This document shows positions 54,422-64,000 of a stretch of 64,000 nt of DNA, piece by piece. Below the pieces are notes generated by a model. The model was not told where the DNA came from, made no database searches, and saw nothing but the letters and a program-made list of their open reading frames with translations. Source of the stretch: an uncultured Prochlorococcus sp. Lineage in GTDB: Bacteria > Cyanobacteriota > Cyanobacteriia > PCC-6307 > Cyanobiaceae. Made by a program: the position numbers and the translations under genes. The stretch lies in contig CACJNU010000005.1 of assembly GCA_902594875.1 (NCBI GenBank), positions 17,761 to 81,760 of the forward strand. The letters are read 5' to 3'. Position 1 is the first letter of the stretch; each line of letters starts with the position of its first letter.

Positions 54422-55707
54422 TTTTCTTTTCTTCTAAGCAATTCTTCATATTGAGTTTTTTCCCATCCATTATTATTTGGTTCCCATATTTTTAGACCTC
54501 TTAAAGATTTGGGAAGATATTCTTGTGCGACCCAATTACCAGGATAATTATGAGGATTAACATAACTTTTAGAATTATTTTTTAAATGAAGTGGAACATC
54601 AAAAGCATTGGCAGATTTAATAGTTTCAATTGCTTTAAAAATACTTTTCGTACTATTACTTTTTGGAGACATAGCTAAATACAAAGAAGCGTGCGTTAAG
54701 AAATATAATCCTTCTGGAAAACCAACTCTACTAAAAGCATCACAACAGGATTGTACAACTACTATTGCATTAGGCTCAGCTATTCCAATATCTTCACTGG
54801 CAGATATTAGTAGTCTTCTAAAAATAAAATTAGGATCTTCACCAGCCTCTAACATATTCGCAAGCCAGAATAAAGTTGCATCTGGGTCAGAACCTCTTAT
54901 TGACTTGATAAAGGCACTTATTACATCGTAATGATTTTGACCATTTTTATCGTAAACAATATTTTTCTTTTGAATTGCATCCTCTGCTATTGAGAGATTA
55001 ATCTTGATTTCTTTAGCATCATTTTCAGCATTTGTTTCTATGGCCATCTCTAAGGCATTTATTAATGTTCTTGCATCACCGCCAGAAAATTTAACTAAAT
55101 GACTGATAGCATCTTGAGTTAAATTAACCTTTTTTAAATCTTTTTTTTTAGAATAATGAGTTATGACTTTTTGTATTATTTTCTGCAAATCATTTTCTGA
55201 CAAAGGCAATAATGTAAAAATACGAGACCTACTCACAAGCGCTTTATTAACAGCAAAGAATGGGTTTTCAGTTGTAGCACCAATAAAAGTTATAGTTCCA
55301 TTTTCTATTGAAGGTAGTAAAGCATCTTGCTGAACTGATGTAAATCTATGAACCTCATCGATAAATAAAATTGTTTTTCTTTTTGAATTTATTAATCTAT
55401 CTTTTGCATTAGCAATTTCATTTCTTAATTCTTTAACACTTGATAAAACTGCATTTAACTTAATTAATTTTGAACGCGTATTAAAAGAAATAATTTCAAT
55501 TAGAGTAGTTTTTCCAACACCAGGCGGGCCAGAAAAAATAAAATTACTAATCTTATCGTTTAATATTGCACTTCTTAAAAGCGAATTCTCATTTAGGATT
55601 GCTTGTTGACCAAAAAACTCTTCCAAATTCTTTGGTCTTAATTGATCTGCCAAAGGTGCATTATTTGTTATTTGAGAATAATTGGTAAATAAATTTTCTG
55701 AATGCAT
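54418..55707 (-). CDS. rarA: Replication-associated recombination protein A
   Basis: An AAA+ ATPase (MgsA/RarA) that acts at stalled forks, 429 residues. Walker A GPPGVGKTT spans residues 60-68. Walker B DEVHRF, the sensor region IGATTENPFF and the C-terminal tetramerisation segments are full length. It overlaps the convergent sfp-type gene by 4 bases and precedes pgm on the minus strand. Confidence 0.93.
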   Translation of the reverse strand: MHSENLFTNYSQITNNAPLADQLRPKNLEEFFGQQAILNENSLLRSAILNDKISNFIFSGPPGVGKTTLIEIISFNTRSKLIKLNAVLSSVKELRNEIANAKDRLINSKRKTILFIDEVHRFTSVQQDALLPSIENGTITFIGATTENPFFAVNKALVSRSRIFTLLPLSENDLQKIIQKVITHYSKKKDLKKVNLTQDAISHLVKFSGGDARTLINALEMAIETNAENDAKEIKINLSIAEDAIQKKNIVYDKNGQNHYDVISAFIKSIRGSDPDATLFWLANMLEAGEDPNFIFRRLLISASEDIGIAEPNAIVVVQSCCDAFSRVGFPEGLYFLTHASLYLAMSPKSNSTKSIFKAIETIKSANAFDVPLHLKNNSKSYVNPHNYPGNWVAQEYLPKSLRGLKIWEPNNNGWEKTQYEELLRRKEN

Positions 55708-55740
55708 ATAAATAAAATCAAAAAATAATTACTTTCAATT

Positions 55741-57378
55741 CTATGTAATTACTGTAGGGGTTTCCATTTGAGTAAGTTTTGAAATGTTTAATAAAGCATC
55801 TAAATCATTTATTAGAGGTTTCAAAGCAATCTGAGGATTTAAAGAAAGATTCTGTTGAGGATTGAAGAATTTCTCAAAGTAAAGTCTTAATGTTGCACCC
55901 TTAGTTCCAGTTCCAGAAAGGCGCACAATTACTCGAGAATTATCATCAAGCACCAACCTTAAACCTTGATTTTCACTTATGGAATTATCAACGGGATCTA
56001 AATATGAAAAGTTATCTGCAACTTTAACTAAATGGCCAGCAAAACTATTTCCTTTTAAATTTTCGAGCATAGCAGTTAGGTTATCAAAGATTTGATTAGC
56101 AATATTTGTGGGAATTGCCTCATAATCATGTCTTGAATAATAATTCCTACCAAATTGTTTCCAATGATTCTGCATCAAATCACTTACCGAACATTTTTTA
56201 TTAGCTAAAACTTGTAACCAATACAAAACTGCCCATAGGCCATCTTTCTCTCTCACATGATTACTACCTGTTCCGAAACTTTCTTCTCCACATAAAGTAA
56301 TTAAATTAGAATCTAAAAGATTTCCAAAAAACTTCCACCCAGTAGGTGTCTCGAAACAAGGTATATTTAATGCTCGAGCAACATTATCAACCGCTGAGCT
56401 AGTTGGCATGGATCGTGCCACACCCGTAATACCATCTTTGTAACCAGGGACACATTTTGTGTTAGCCGTGATCACTGCAAGGCTATCACTAGGATTTACA
56501 AAACATCCACTTCCTAAAATCATATTCCTATCTCCATCTCCATCGCATGCAGCTCCAAAACTATAGGATTTTTTATTTAATAACAAATCAGCCAAGTGGG
56601 ATGCATAAGTAAGATTAGGATCAGGATGTAAACCTCCAAAGTCTTTTAATGGTCTACCATTCATGACACAATCATCAGCAAGACCCATTTTTTCAACAAA
56701 AATATTTTTTGCATATGGGCCTGTAACCGCATTCATTGCATCAAAGATTAACGAGAAGTCTTTTTTTAAAAAATCACTAATTTGATCAAAATCAAAAATT
56801 TTCTCCATCAAATTAGAATAATCTTTTAATCCATCGATAATTTCTAAGGTAGTTTCACCATAAGAATAAGTTCCATATTCACTAAAGTCAGGTAATTCAA
56901 CTTTACAAATTTTATAACTAGTTAGTAGTTGCGAGGCCTTGAAAATCTCATTAGTAATTATCTCAGGAGCTGGGCCGCCATTAGAGATATTCAATTTAAC
57001 TCCAAAGTCACCATCAATACCCCCTGGATTATGGCTTGCAGAAAGAATAATTCCACCAATAGCGTTTTCTTTTCTAATTAAATGTGATGTCGCAGGAGTA
57101 GATAATAAACCGTATTTTGGAACAATAACCTTATGAACTTTATGAGCAATGAATATTTGGACAATTTTTTCTATTGCTTCAATATTGCCATATCTGCCAT
57201 CACCTCCAACTACTAATGTTGAACCTTTTAAATCATCCAATGATTGTAAGATTGCTTCAATAAAAATTTCTAAATAATGATCTTCCTGAAACTTTAAAGT
57301 ACTTTTTCTTAAACCAGAAGTACCTGGTTTTTGATCTAGAAAAGGAGAATTTATATTAATTACATTAACTTGAGTCAT
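55741..57378 (-). CDS. pgm: Phosphoglucomutase
   Basis: Interconverts glucose-1-phosphate and glucose-6-phosphate, linking glycogen to central carbon. The active-site phosphoserine loop SASHNPGG (about residue 115), metal loop CDGDGDRN (about residue 280), sugar-binding CGEESFGTGSNH (about residue 360) and the phosphate-binding RLSGTGTKGATLR (about residue 500) are intact. Length 545 aa is typical of cyanobacterial Pgm. Confidence 0.95.
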   Translation of the reverse strand: MTQVNVININSPFLDQKPGTSGLRKSTLKFQEDHYLEIFIEAILQSLDDLKGSTLVVGGDGRYGNIEAIEKIVQIFIAHKVHKVIVPKYGLLSTPATSHLIRKENAIGGIILSASHNPGGIDGDFGVKLNISNGGPAPEIITNEIFKASQLLTSYKICKVELPDFSEYGTYSYGETTLEIIDGLKDYSNLMEKIFDFDQISDFLKKDFSLIFDAMNAVTGPYAKNIFVEKMGLADDCVMNGRPLKDFGGLHPDPNLTYASHLADLLLNKKSYSFGAACDGDGDRNMILGSGCFVNPSDSLAVITANTKCVPGYKDGITGVARSMPTSSAVDNVARALNIPCFETPTGWKFFGNLLDSNLITLCGEESFGTGSNHVREKDGLWAVLYWLQVLANKKCSVSDLMQNHWKQFGRNYYSRHDYEAIPTNIANQIFDNLTAMLENLKGNSFAGHLVKVADNFSYLDPVDNSISENQGLRLVLDDNSRVIVRLSGTGTKGATLRLYFEKFFNPQQNLSLNPQIALKPLINDLDALLNISKLTQMETPTVIT

Positions 57379-57410
57379 TTTTTTTAAAAATTTCTAAAAA
57401 TCTAACTAAA

Positions 57411-57581
57411 TTAATGGGGCATTTCGGATGTTCTTAACATAGCGATAAACCATAATGAAGAAATTAACAATGCACTAAGAATTCCATAGTTAACACCAAA
57501 TTTAGAAATTGTAATTGGAACTATTAATGGGAAAGTTAATGCCCCAAACAACGGAGTAAAAGCTACAATTTTTTTAAGCAT
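57411..57581 (-). CDS. Small membrane protein, unknown function
   Basis: From the ATG at 57581 a 56-residue protein with two hydrophobic segments (about residues 8-24 and 27-46). An open frame reaches 57653, but that region overlaps the DUF4912 coding sequence and looks non-coding, so I shorten it. I recognise no family. It stands between DUF4912 and pgm on the same strand. Confidence 0.6.
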   Translation of the reverse strand: MLKKIVAFTPLFGALTFPLIVPITISKFGVNYGILSALLISSLWFIAMLRTSEMPH

Positions 57582-57588
57582 TAATTTA

Positions 57589-58689
57589 TTAGAACCATTC
57601 AGTCTCAGCATTATCTTTTTCATTAGTATCGTCAAGTGGTGTAGTTCTATCAAAATTCATTGATATACTTTTTTCTTGCTCACCAGATACATCTACAGCT
57701 TTAATATCATATTTTTGAGTCCCATCTCTAAATGGAACTTGAATTCTAAAAGTACCATCTGCAGCAAGAGGCACATCTTCTCCGCCTATTGTCAGCTTTG
57801 CAGAAGGCTCTGTAGCTCCATAAACAATTAATTCAGCATCAGCAACGAGCCAAAAAGATCTATTTTTATTAATTCCGCTTCCTGAATCATTTAAACCTGA
57901 TGACCATTTACCGGCACCTGAGTCTGTGAGATTATCATTAAGGTTTGTTGAATTTACATTTTCCATGAATTCTTCAGAACCAACTTTTCTTCTGAGAGGC
58001 ATATTAGTTGCTGCTTGGTATAACCTTTCGTGTATACCATTTTGTTCTGAAACGTCAGGATTTGAAATATCTGGGATTGACTCAGAAGTAGAATCTAAAT
58101 TAAAAGGAACAAATTTATCAAGAATTTGCTCAGACGGATGAGAGCCAGGAACGTGGCTTATAGAAGAAAATGCTAATGACATCCAGTTAAAACCATATTT
58201 ATAGCCTAATTCAACTTTATAATCCCTATCTGCAAGTGGGATTGGTAAATACCACTCAGTACTGTAACTATCGACTGCTATCTCCCTTAGAGTTCCTTGA
58301 TTTAAGTTGCTTCCTTCAGAACCAGATGCATCAAATAATCGTAAGCATAATTTATTGGCACCTAAAGATTGTGCTTTCTCTCGATCTGCATCAGAAATTT
58401 GCCAAAAAACATAAGCCCAATCTGGGTCTCGAGGTAGGAATACTACATTTGTTTTAACTTCTTCACTACTGTTGAAAGTATTGGAGTCAGACGCTTCCTT
58501 AGATTTTGGCTCAGGAGGAGTAGTATATGTTTTTTTTGTAGATTTTTCTTGATACTTAAGTATTAAATCAACTAAAACAGCTTTTGTTTTGCGACTGTAC
58601 AGCGGAACTGATAATTTACTTGCTTCTTGACGTAATTGTCTGAGGGTTAGTGAGAGTAATTGATCTTTATTCATGATCACATCAGCCAC
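57589..58689 (-). CDS. DUF4912 protein
   Basis: A 366-residue protein with an N-terminal SAP/Rho-N-like helix pair (about residues 10-48, SLTLRQLRQEASKLSVPLYSRK, likely nucleic-acid binding) and the DUF4912 beta-sandwich (about residues 88-185, containing LPRDPDWAYVFWQISD). A C-terminal beta domain (about residues 285-345) follows. No function is known. It starts with GTG, supported by a GGAG site eight bases upstream; an ATG five codons later is an alternative. Confidence 0.82.
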   Translation of the reverse strand: MADVIMNKDQLLSLTLRQLRQEASKLSVPLYSRKTKAVLVDLILKYQEKSTKKTYTTPPEPKSKEASDSNTFNSSEEVKTNVVFLPRDPDWAYVFWQISDADREKAQSLGANKLCLRLFDASGSEGSNLNQGTLREIAVDSYSTEWYLPIPLADRDYKVELGYKYGFNWMSLAFSSISHVPGSHPSEQILDKFVPFNLDSTSESIPDISNPDVSEQNGIHERLYQAATNMPLRRKVGSEEFMENVNSTNLNDNLTDSGAGKWSSGLNDSGSGINKNRSFWLVADAELIVYGATEPSAKLTIGGEDVPLAADGTFRIQVPFRDGTQKYDIKAVDVSGEQEKSISMNFDRTTPLDDTNEKDNAETEWF

Positions 58690-58762
58690 TTTAAATTCTC
58701 CGTTTTTGTTTGGGATCAGTATGTTCTTTTTTTTTAGGAATTGTGTGTCTTTTTGGCCTGTC

Positions 58763-58778
58763 GTCAGGATCCTCTGAC
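58763..58778. other. Short hairpin of unknown role
   Basis: GTCAG and CTGAC form a 5-pair stem around a 6-base loop, centred on the palindrome AGGATCCT, in the 269-base spacer between DUF4912 and the next gene. There is no T-run after it on either strand, so it is not a clear terminator. It may be a leader hairpin. Confidence 0.35.
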
Positions 58779-58958
58779 TACTAAAAAATTCTCAAAATTT
58801 ATATTTCTCTTCAAAACAGTTGGTATCAAAGAAATTAATTAATTTTCAGTTCTTTTTGAAATGTAAATTAATTTTCTTTTTTTTTAAATTTTATTACCTG
58901 AATTTGTTAACGACTCAACAAAAATATATTTTTTCTTCGGGATCACTTAAAAGAGAGT

Positions 58959-59312
58959 TCAGCATTGTTCAACTAGAAGTACTAAATCATCTATCTGTAA
59001 ATCCTGAATACTTTTACCTATTTTTTTGGAAAAAGTACTTAATTTTTGCGAAGTTGATTCTAACTGCTCATAAAAAAGATCACTAAATTTTCTATCATCA
59101 AATTTTCTGGACTGGTTATCACACCATTCTCTCAGGGGATTTTTATTTTGATCTTCCAAACTATTATCTACATTGATAATTTTTAAAATCTGAAGGCAAT
59201 GAGCGAGAATTCTTACATGATGTTTCTGCATGATAGGTAGATCAAGATTCTCAATTTCTTGAATAGTTTCTATGTTTAATGGGTTAGATAAGGGATCAAG
59301 ATGATTAGACAT
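58959..59312 (-). CDS. Hypothetical protein divergent from suf operon
   Basis: A 117-residue helical protein with three cysteines (C39, C64 and the last residue C117). Segments MQKHHVRILAHCLQILKIIN and FYEQLESTSQKLSTFSKKIGKSI look like amphipathic helices. I do not recognise a family. In many cyanobacteria the repressor gene sufR sits in this divergent position beside sufBCDS; this protein lacks the SufR winged-helix and its four-cysteine pattern. Its place suggests a role in cluster assembly or its control, but only by position. Confidence 0.7.
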   Translation of the reverse strand: MSNHLDPLSNPLNIETIQEIENLDLPIMQKHHVRILAHCLQILKIINVDNSLEDQNKNPLREWCDNQSRKFDDRKFSDLFYEQLESTSQKLSTFSKKIGKSIQDLQIDDLVLLVEQC

Positions 59313-59372
59313 TAATTTTTAGTTTTAATAAAGGAAAAAAACTCAATATTGGGGATATCTTTCGTTAAAGTA

Positions 59373-59378
59373 TATAAA
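59373..59378 (+). promoter_or_regulatory. Candidate -10 box of sufBCDS
   Basis: TATAAA lies 30 bases before the sufB ATG with a TTGGGG 18 bases upstream as a weak -35. It gives a plausible leader of about 20 bases. Confidence is limited because AT-rich DNA holds many such boxes. Confidence 0.35.
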
Positions 59379-59407
59379 GCTAATTGTAATAAGTTATTTT
59401 TGATAAC

Positions 59408-60850
59408 ATGGTTAACGAAAATTTAGTTAAAGATGTAGTAAAAGAACCTTATAAATATGGTTTTGTTACTGATATTGAAACTGAAAAAATAGAAAAGGGA
59501 TTAAATGAAGATATCGTAAGATTAATTTCACAGAAAAAAGAAGAGCCAAAATTTCTTCTTGATTTTAGATTAAAAGCCTTTAGAAAATGGCAAAAAATGA
59601 AAGAGCCTGATTGGGCAGCATTAGGATATAAAAAAATTGATTATCAAGATATTATTTATTACTCTGCTCCTAAGCAAAAAGAGAAAATTTCTAGCTTAGA
59701 CGAAGTTGATCCCAAACTTCTTGAGACTTTTGATAAATTAGGAATACCCCTCACGGAGCAAAAAAAACTCACAAACGTAGCAGTAGATGCTGTCTTTGAT
59801 AGTGTTTCTATAGCCACAACTTTTAGAGAAGAACTTGCTGAACATGGAGTTATATTTTGTTCAATTAGTGAAGCAGTAAAAAATCACGAGGATCTGATTG
59901 AAAAATATTTAGGTACAGTAGTTCCAGCTAGTGATAATTATTTTGCAGCACTAAATTCTGCAGTTTTTAGTGATGGTTCTTTTGTTTATATCCCAAAAGG
60001 TGTTACCTGCCCCATGGATCTATCTTCCTACTTCAGAATTAATAGTGGAGATTCAGGACAATTCGAAAGAACACTAATCATTGCTGAAGAATCAAGTTCT
60101 GTAAGTTATCTAGAAGGTTGTACAGCTCCAATGTTTGATACAAATACCCTACATGCGGCAGTTGTAGAGCTTATAGCACTAGACGACGCCTCAATAAAAT
60201 ATTCAACAGTGCAAAATTGGTATGCAGGTGATGAAAAAGGTATTGGGGGAATTTTTAATTTTGTCACAAAGAGAGGAAAATGTTTAGGTAAGAGAAGTAA
60301 AATTAGCTGGTCTCAAGTTGAAACAGGGTCTGCAATTACATGGAAATATCCTAGCTGTCTTCTTTTAGGGGAAGAATCTGTAGGAGAATTTTATTCAGTG
60401 GCTCTCACCAATAATCTTCAGCAAGCAGATACAGGCACAAAAATGATCCATATTGGTCCGAAGACCAAATCAACTATTGTTAGCAAAGGTATTAGTGCGG
60501 GTAACTCAAAAAATAGCTACAGAGGTCTTGTCAAAATGGGAACAAAAGCTACAGGATCAAGAAATTACAGTCAATGTGATTCAATGTTAATAGGGGATCA
60601 AGCTTCTGCAAATACATTCCCTTACATCAAATCTCAACAACCCAATTCTGAAATTGAGCATGAAGCAAGCACATGTAGGATCTCAGAAGACCAACTTTTT
60701 TATCTCCAAAGCAGAGGTATAGAATTTGAGGAGGCAGTATCCATGATGGTCAGCGGTTTTTGCAGAGATGTATTTAATCAATTACCTATGGAATTTGCTG
60801 CTGAAGCAGATAAGTTACTGGCACTTAAACTAGAGGGATCAGTAGGTTAA
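59408..60850 (+). CDS. sufB: Fe-S cluster assembly scaffold protein SufB
   Basis: A scaffold subunit of the SufBC2D complex, 480 residues. Typical stretches are [24 protein letters not shown] near the start, [13 protein letters not shown], the [25 protein letters not shown] block and the [14 protein letters not shown] end. It starts the sufB-sufC-sufD-sufS run, with spacers of 21, 4 and -1 bases. It works with the A-type carrier at 21780. Confidence 0.97.
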   Translation: MVNENLVKDVVKEPYKYGFVTDIETEKIEKGLNEDIVRLISQKKEEPKFLLDFRLKAFRKWQKMKEPDWAALGYKKIDYQDIIYYSAPKQKEKISSLDEVDPKLLETFDKLGIPLTEQKKLTNVAVDAVFDSVSIATTFREELAEHGVIFCSISEAVKNHEDLIEKYLGTVVPASDNYFAALNSAVFSDGSFVYIPKGVTCPMDLSSYFRINSGDSGQFERTLIIAEESSSVSYLEGCTAPMFDTNTLHAAVVELIALDDASIKYSTVQNWYAGDEKGIGGIFNFVTKRGKCLGKRSKISWSQVETGSAITWKYPSCLLLGEESVGEFYSVALTNNLQQADTGTKMIHIGPKTKSTIVSKGISAGNSKNSYRGLVKMGTKATGSRNYSQCDSMLIGDQASANTFPYIKSQQPNSEIEHEASTCRISEDQLFYLQSRGIEFEEAVSMMVSGFCRDVFNQLPMEFAAEADKLLALKLEGSVG

Positions 60851-60871
60851 TTAATCAATTTCTAAACTGAA

Positions 60872-61657
60872 ATGCAAAGTAAAATGAAAGAATTAGATCC
60901 AATTTTAGAAGTTGAAAATCTCTCTGCATCTACTGATAATCTTCCAATTTTAAAAGGGGTTTCACTTACTGTCTATCCTGGAGAAATCCATGCCATTATG
61001 GGAAGAAATGGGTGTGGTAAGAGTACTCTTTCGAAAATCATTGCAGGTCATCCCTCGTATAATATTACAAATGGCGACATAAAATTTTTAGGTGAAAACA
61101 TCAACTCTCTAGAACCTGAAGAGAGATCTCAATCAGGAATTTTTCTTGGTTTTCAATATCCAATTGAGATTCCAGGTGTAAGTAATCTTGAGTTTCTTAG
61201 AGTTTCAACTAATGCTAGAAGGAAATTTCTCAAAAAAGAAGAATTGGATACTTTTGATTTTGAAGAATTAGTTAAAGAAAAGTTAGAAATTGTGAAAATG
61301 GATCATGCCTTCCTATCAAGGAGTGTAAATCAAGGATTTTCTGGAGGTGAAAAAAAAAGAAATGAAATTCTGCAAATGGCTTTACTTGAGCCCAAGATAG
61401 CAATATTAGATGAGACCGATTCTGGTCTAGATATTGATGCCCTTAGAATAGTGGCATCAGGAATTAAAAAAATATCTAATGCTCAAACTGGAATTATTCT
61501 TATTACACATTATCAAAGATTATTAGATGAAATTGAACCAAATTATGTCCATGTTATGTCAGACGGGCAAATCATAAAAACTGGTCAGAGTGATCTTGCT
61601 CTAGAGCTTGAGAAAAAAGGGTATGAATGGACTGATAAATTTATAAAAGAGACCTAA
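60872..61657 (+). CDS. sufC: Fe-S cluster assembly ATPase SufC
   Basis: The ABC-type ATPase of the SufBC2D complex, 261 residues. Walker [10 protein letters not shown] is at residues 44-52, with the SufC-specific signature [15 protein letters not shown] and Walker [16 protein letters not shown]. It is not a transporter ATPase. A second ATG at residue 5 could be the start; the difference is minor. Confidence 0.97.
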   Translation: MQSKMKELDPILEVENLSASTDNLPILKGVSLTVYPGEIHAIMGRNGCGKSTLSKIIAGHPSYNITNGDIKFLGENINSLEPEERSQSGIFLGFQYPIEIPGVSNLEFLRVSTNARRKFLKKEELDTFDFEELVKEKLEIVKMDHAFLSRSVNQGFSGGEKKRNEILQMALLEPKIAILDETDSGLDIDALRIVASGIKKISNAQTGIILITHYQRLLDEIEPNYVHVMSDGQIIKTGQSDLALELEKKGYEWTDKFIKET

Positions 61658-61661
61658 ATAA

Positions 61662-62879
61662 ATGAAAATTATTGAAAAAATAAAAACCAATAAATCAATT
61701 GATAATCAAACAGAAATACAAAAAATCTGTCTAGATAAATTACAATCACGTCCCCTACCTAATCCTGAAAGTGAACAATGGAGACTTTCAAATAAATCAA
61801 AATTTTTAAACTTTTTAGACTACTCGGTTAATGAAAAAGATCCAAAATTTGATACACCTTTTCCGAACACTTCTCAAAATACTATTAGGTTAGTAATTGG
61901 TGATATTTGCCAAATTGATTTAATAGATAAAAATTATTCAATAAAGCAACTAAGTGAGGATAAATTAGTTAAGTATATCAAGGAACAGATATCTTTTTTT
62001 GATCAAAACGAAAATTGGAGTGACCTACTAAATCTGTCTTTAAACTGTACAAAGAATACCTTGGGATTAAAAATAAGTGGATCAAAAATACCTCCTATTG
62101 AAATCTTTAGTCATGCATCAAGTAATTCTTTAAACGCAAAAACCCTAGTAATATTTTTAGAAAAGAATTGCGATATTGATTTATTACAAGTAAATCTTGG
62201 TAAAGACAACTCTTCATTATCACAATCAACGTTCTTTTGTTTAGAAGAAAATAGTTCCGTAAACCATGGTGTTGTTTCTTACGGTGAAAACAAATCAAAT
62301 CTATTAAATTCTCTCAATGTAATTCAACAAAAAAATAGCGAATACAATTTAGGATCTTTACATTTCAAATTTAATTATGCAAGATTTGAAATTCGTATTA
62401 AACAATCTGAAGGAAACGCTAAAACCAATATCAAAGGTATGCAAATAACAAAAAAAGATGAACAAATTTCTACTTACACAAAAATAGACTTTCATGGGCC
62501 AAATGGATTTCTTGATCAAATCAATAAATCACTTGCTGACGATAAATCACATGCAATATTTGAAGGTTCAATAATAGTTCCGAAAATTGCCCAGAAAACT
62601 AATGCTTCTCAATTAAGTAGAAATTTACTTTTATCAAATCGCGCACAAATAGATACAAAACCTCAATTAGAGATAATTGCTGATGATGTCAAATGCAAAC
62701 ATGGAGCTACGATTACACAACTAAATGAAGAAGAACTTTTTTATATGCGAACAAGAGGAATCACATTAACAGAAGCAAGTAAACTACAATTAAGTTCTTA
62801 TTTTCAAGAAATAATTTCATTTATTCCCATTTCAAAAGAAAGATGGGATTTGCTTGATAAACTTTTAAATGAAAATTAA
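61662..62879 (+). CDS. sufD: Fe-S cluster assembly protein SufD
   Basis: A partner of SufB and SufC, 405 residues. It is more divergent in its first half, but the second half carries the family marks: KTNASQLSRNLLLSNRAQIDTKPQLEI and DVKCKHGATITQLNEEELFYMRTRGI. Its TAA overlaps the sufS ATG (TAATG) by one base, so translation is coupled. Confidence 0.94.
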   Translation: MKIIEKIKTNKSIDNQTEIQKICLDKLQSRPLPNPESEQWRLSNKSKFLNFLDYSVNEKDPKFDTPFPNTSQNTIRLVIGDICQIDLIDKNYSIKQLSEDKLVKYIKEQISFFDQNENWSDLLNLSLNCTKNTLGLKISGSKIPPIEIFSHASSNSLNAKTLVIFLEKNCDIDLLQVNLGKDNSSLSQSTFFCLEENSSVNHGVVSYGENKSNLLNSLNVIQQKNSEYNLGSLHFKFNYARFEIRIKQSEGNAKTNIKGMQITKKDEQISTYTKIDFHGPNGFLDQINKSLADDKSHAIFEGSIIVPKIAQKTNASQLSRNLLLSNRAQIDTKPQLEIIADDVKCKHGATITQLNEEELFYMRTRGITLTEASKLQLSSYFQEIISFIPISKERWDLLDKLLNEN

Positions 62880-64000
62880 TGAAAACAATTCAAAATTTTC
62901 CTGAAATAACGAAAAAAGACTTTCCTCTTTTGAATAAGAACTTCAATAGTAGTGAGCAAATTATTTATTTAGACCATGCTGCAACCACTCAAAAACCAAT
63001 ACAAGTCTTAGAAAAAATTAATGAATATTATAGAAACTTTAATGCCAATGTACATAGAGGCGCACATCAATTAAGTGCAAAAGCGACAGAAGAATTTGAA
63101 AATGCAAGATACTCAGTTAGTAAATATATACAGGCTAATTCGACAAAAGAGATTATTTTCACAAGGAATGCTACTGAAGCAATAAATTTAGCTGCTAGAT
63201 CATGGGGTGAATATTCATTAAGAGAAAACGATGAAATTCTTCTATCAATAATGGAGCATCATAGCAATATTGTTCCATGGCAAATGGTTGCAGCAAAAAA
63301 TAAATGTAAATTAAAATTTATAGGCATCGATAAAAATGGGAAATTAGATTTAGACGATTTTAAATCAAAACTAACAACTAAAACAAAGCTGGTTAGCCTA
63401 GTACATGTTAGTAATACTCTAGGTTGCTGTAATCCAATCAAAGAAATAACAAAATTAGCTAAACAAAAAGGTGCTCTAGTATTAATAGATGCATGCCAAA
63501 GTTTGGCGCATCAAAAACTGAATGTAATAGATCTTGATATAGATTTTTTAGCGGGATCAGGACATAAACTTTGCGGTCCCACAGGAATTGGCTTCCTCTG
63601 GTCAAGACAAGAAATTCTAGAAAAAATTCCTCCTCTCTTTGGAGGTGGCGAAATGATTCAAGATGTCTTTGAAGAGAAAAGTACCTGGGCAGAGCTCCCA
63701 CATAAATTCGAAGCTGGCACTCCAGCCATTGCAGAAGCAATAGGCCTTGCGGAAGCAATTAACTATATAAACACTATAGGTTTAAATGAAATTCATGAAT
63801 ATGAAAAGACTATTACTAAATATTTATTTGAAAAATTAAATCAAATAGAAAATATTGAAATAATAGGTCCTTCACCGGAGATAGATCCAGACAGGGCCTC
63901 ACTCGCCACCTTTTATATAAAAAATATACATTCAAATGATATTGCTGAAATTCTTGATTCAAAGGGAATTTGCATCAGAAGTGGTCACCATTGCTGTCAA
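62879..64000 (+). CDS. sufS: Cysteine desulfurase SufS, 3' end cut by window
   Basis: Supplies sulfur from cysteine for Fe-S clusters. 374 codons are visible. The PLP lysine is K230 in GSGHKLCGPTG, the substrate-facing TRNATEAINL (about residue 95) and EHHSNIVPWQ (about residue 126) are present, and the catalytic cysteine is C372 in RSGHHCCQ, only two residues before the window ends. A group II (SufS/CsdA) enzyme is indicated by RSGHHC. About 40 residues of the family's usual length are missing. Confidence 0.96.
   Translation, partial: MKTIQNFPEITKKDFPLLNKNFNSSEQIIYLDHAATTQKPIQVLEKINEYYRNFNANVHRGAHQLSAKATEEFENARYSVSKYIQANSTKEIIFTRNATEAINLAARSWGEYSLRENDEILLSIMEHHSNIVPWQMVAAKNKCKLKFIGIDKNGKLDLDDFKSKLTTKTKLVSLVHVSNTLGCCNPIKEITKLAKQKGALVLIDACQSLAHQKLNVIDLDIDFLAGSGHKLCGPTGIGFLWSRQEILEKIPPLFGGGEMIQDVFEEKSTWAELPHKFEAGTPAIAEAIGLAEAINYINTIGLNEIHEYEKTITKYLFEKLNQIENIEIIGPSPEIDPDRASLATFYIKNIHSNDIAEILDSKGICIRSGHHCCQ

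Noticed and set aside
58820..59086. Plus-strand frame of 88 codons that might be a sufR remnant
   Set aside because: Half of it is antisense to the 117-aa gene and the rest is Phe/Lys-rich AT-driven sequence with no winged-helix pattern.

Overview
The window is a low-G+C (roughly 30% by eye), gene-dense piece of a cyanobacterial chromosome. It carries oxygenic-photosynthesis genes: phytoene synthase, zeta-carotene desaturase, Ycf3, Ycf34, NdhO, a high-light-inducible protein and the regulators RpaA and RpaB. It also has very short spacers, few visible Shine-Dalgarno sites, and many small cyanobacteria-specific proteins. This combination fits a high-light-adapted Prochlorococcus. The strain cannot be fixed from the sequence alone. 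I see no insertion sequence, prophage, CRISPR array, rRNA or genomic-island signature. The genes look like conserved core genome.

Layout. 1-3073: end of crtB, an RRM protein, CCA-adding enzyme, ycf34 and tsaB. 3078-7845: a minus-strand run rpaB-plsX-fabH-fabD-plsC that places a light/redox response regulator directly ahead of fatty-acid and phospholipid synthesis. 7953-14650: radA, ycf3, a copper-type P-ATPase, tmk, holB and rpaA. 14651-15845: two gene-poor stretches around a 119-aa unknown, then tRNA-Asn with a promoter and terminator. 15846-22172: a lone ECF-type ATPase with UPF0367, cysteine synthase, a J-protein, ndhO, an SDR, an LpxB-like protein, TPR and SufA-type proteins. 22272-27865: zds with an SRPBCC protein, hemD-rbfA-DUF751, GST, a secreted DUF6816-like protein, a CRR7-like protein and aroK. 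27916-32634: a two-domain PTPS with a coupled RibD_C reductase, a FemAB-like transferase, DUF4346, a probable petL and rimO. 32739-41412: a VKOR-thioredoxin fusion, nadB, DUF3120, a PDZ/radical-SAM protein, TolC, IMPase, a YihY-type membrane protein, a zinc ribbon and hli. 41481-46588: small unknowns, an HtrA protease, a twin-CX3C miniprotein, ABC-F, a Nif11-like peptide and a ribbon-helix-helix regulator. 46595-53306: K+ uptake (TrkA/TrkH type), a DASS transporter, NDH-2, cysH and coaX. 53298-58689: peroxiredoxin, Sfp, RarA, Pgm and DUF4912. 58959-64000: a 117-aa unknown divergent from sufBCDS; sufS is cut by the window edge two residues after its catalytic cysteine.

No complete new system such as a defence island or biosynthetic cluster is evident. 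The best leads are local: the small-residue repeat extension on PlsX, the PTPS whose first domain has lost its catalytic histidine, the ribbon-helix-helix gene with an inverted repeat over its -10 box, the uncharacterised gene occupying the sufR position, and several very short proteins (47, 48, 30, 60 and 76 aa). Start sites were corrected for Ycf3 (GTG), the CCA enzyme and the peroxiredoxin, where the longest reading frames are too long.
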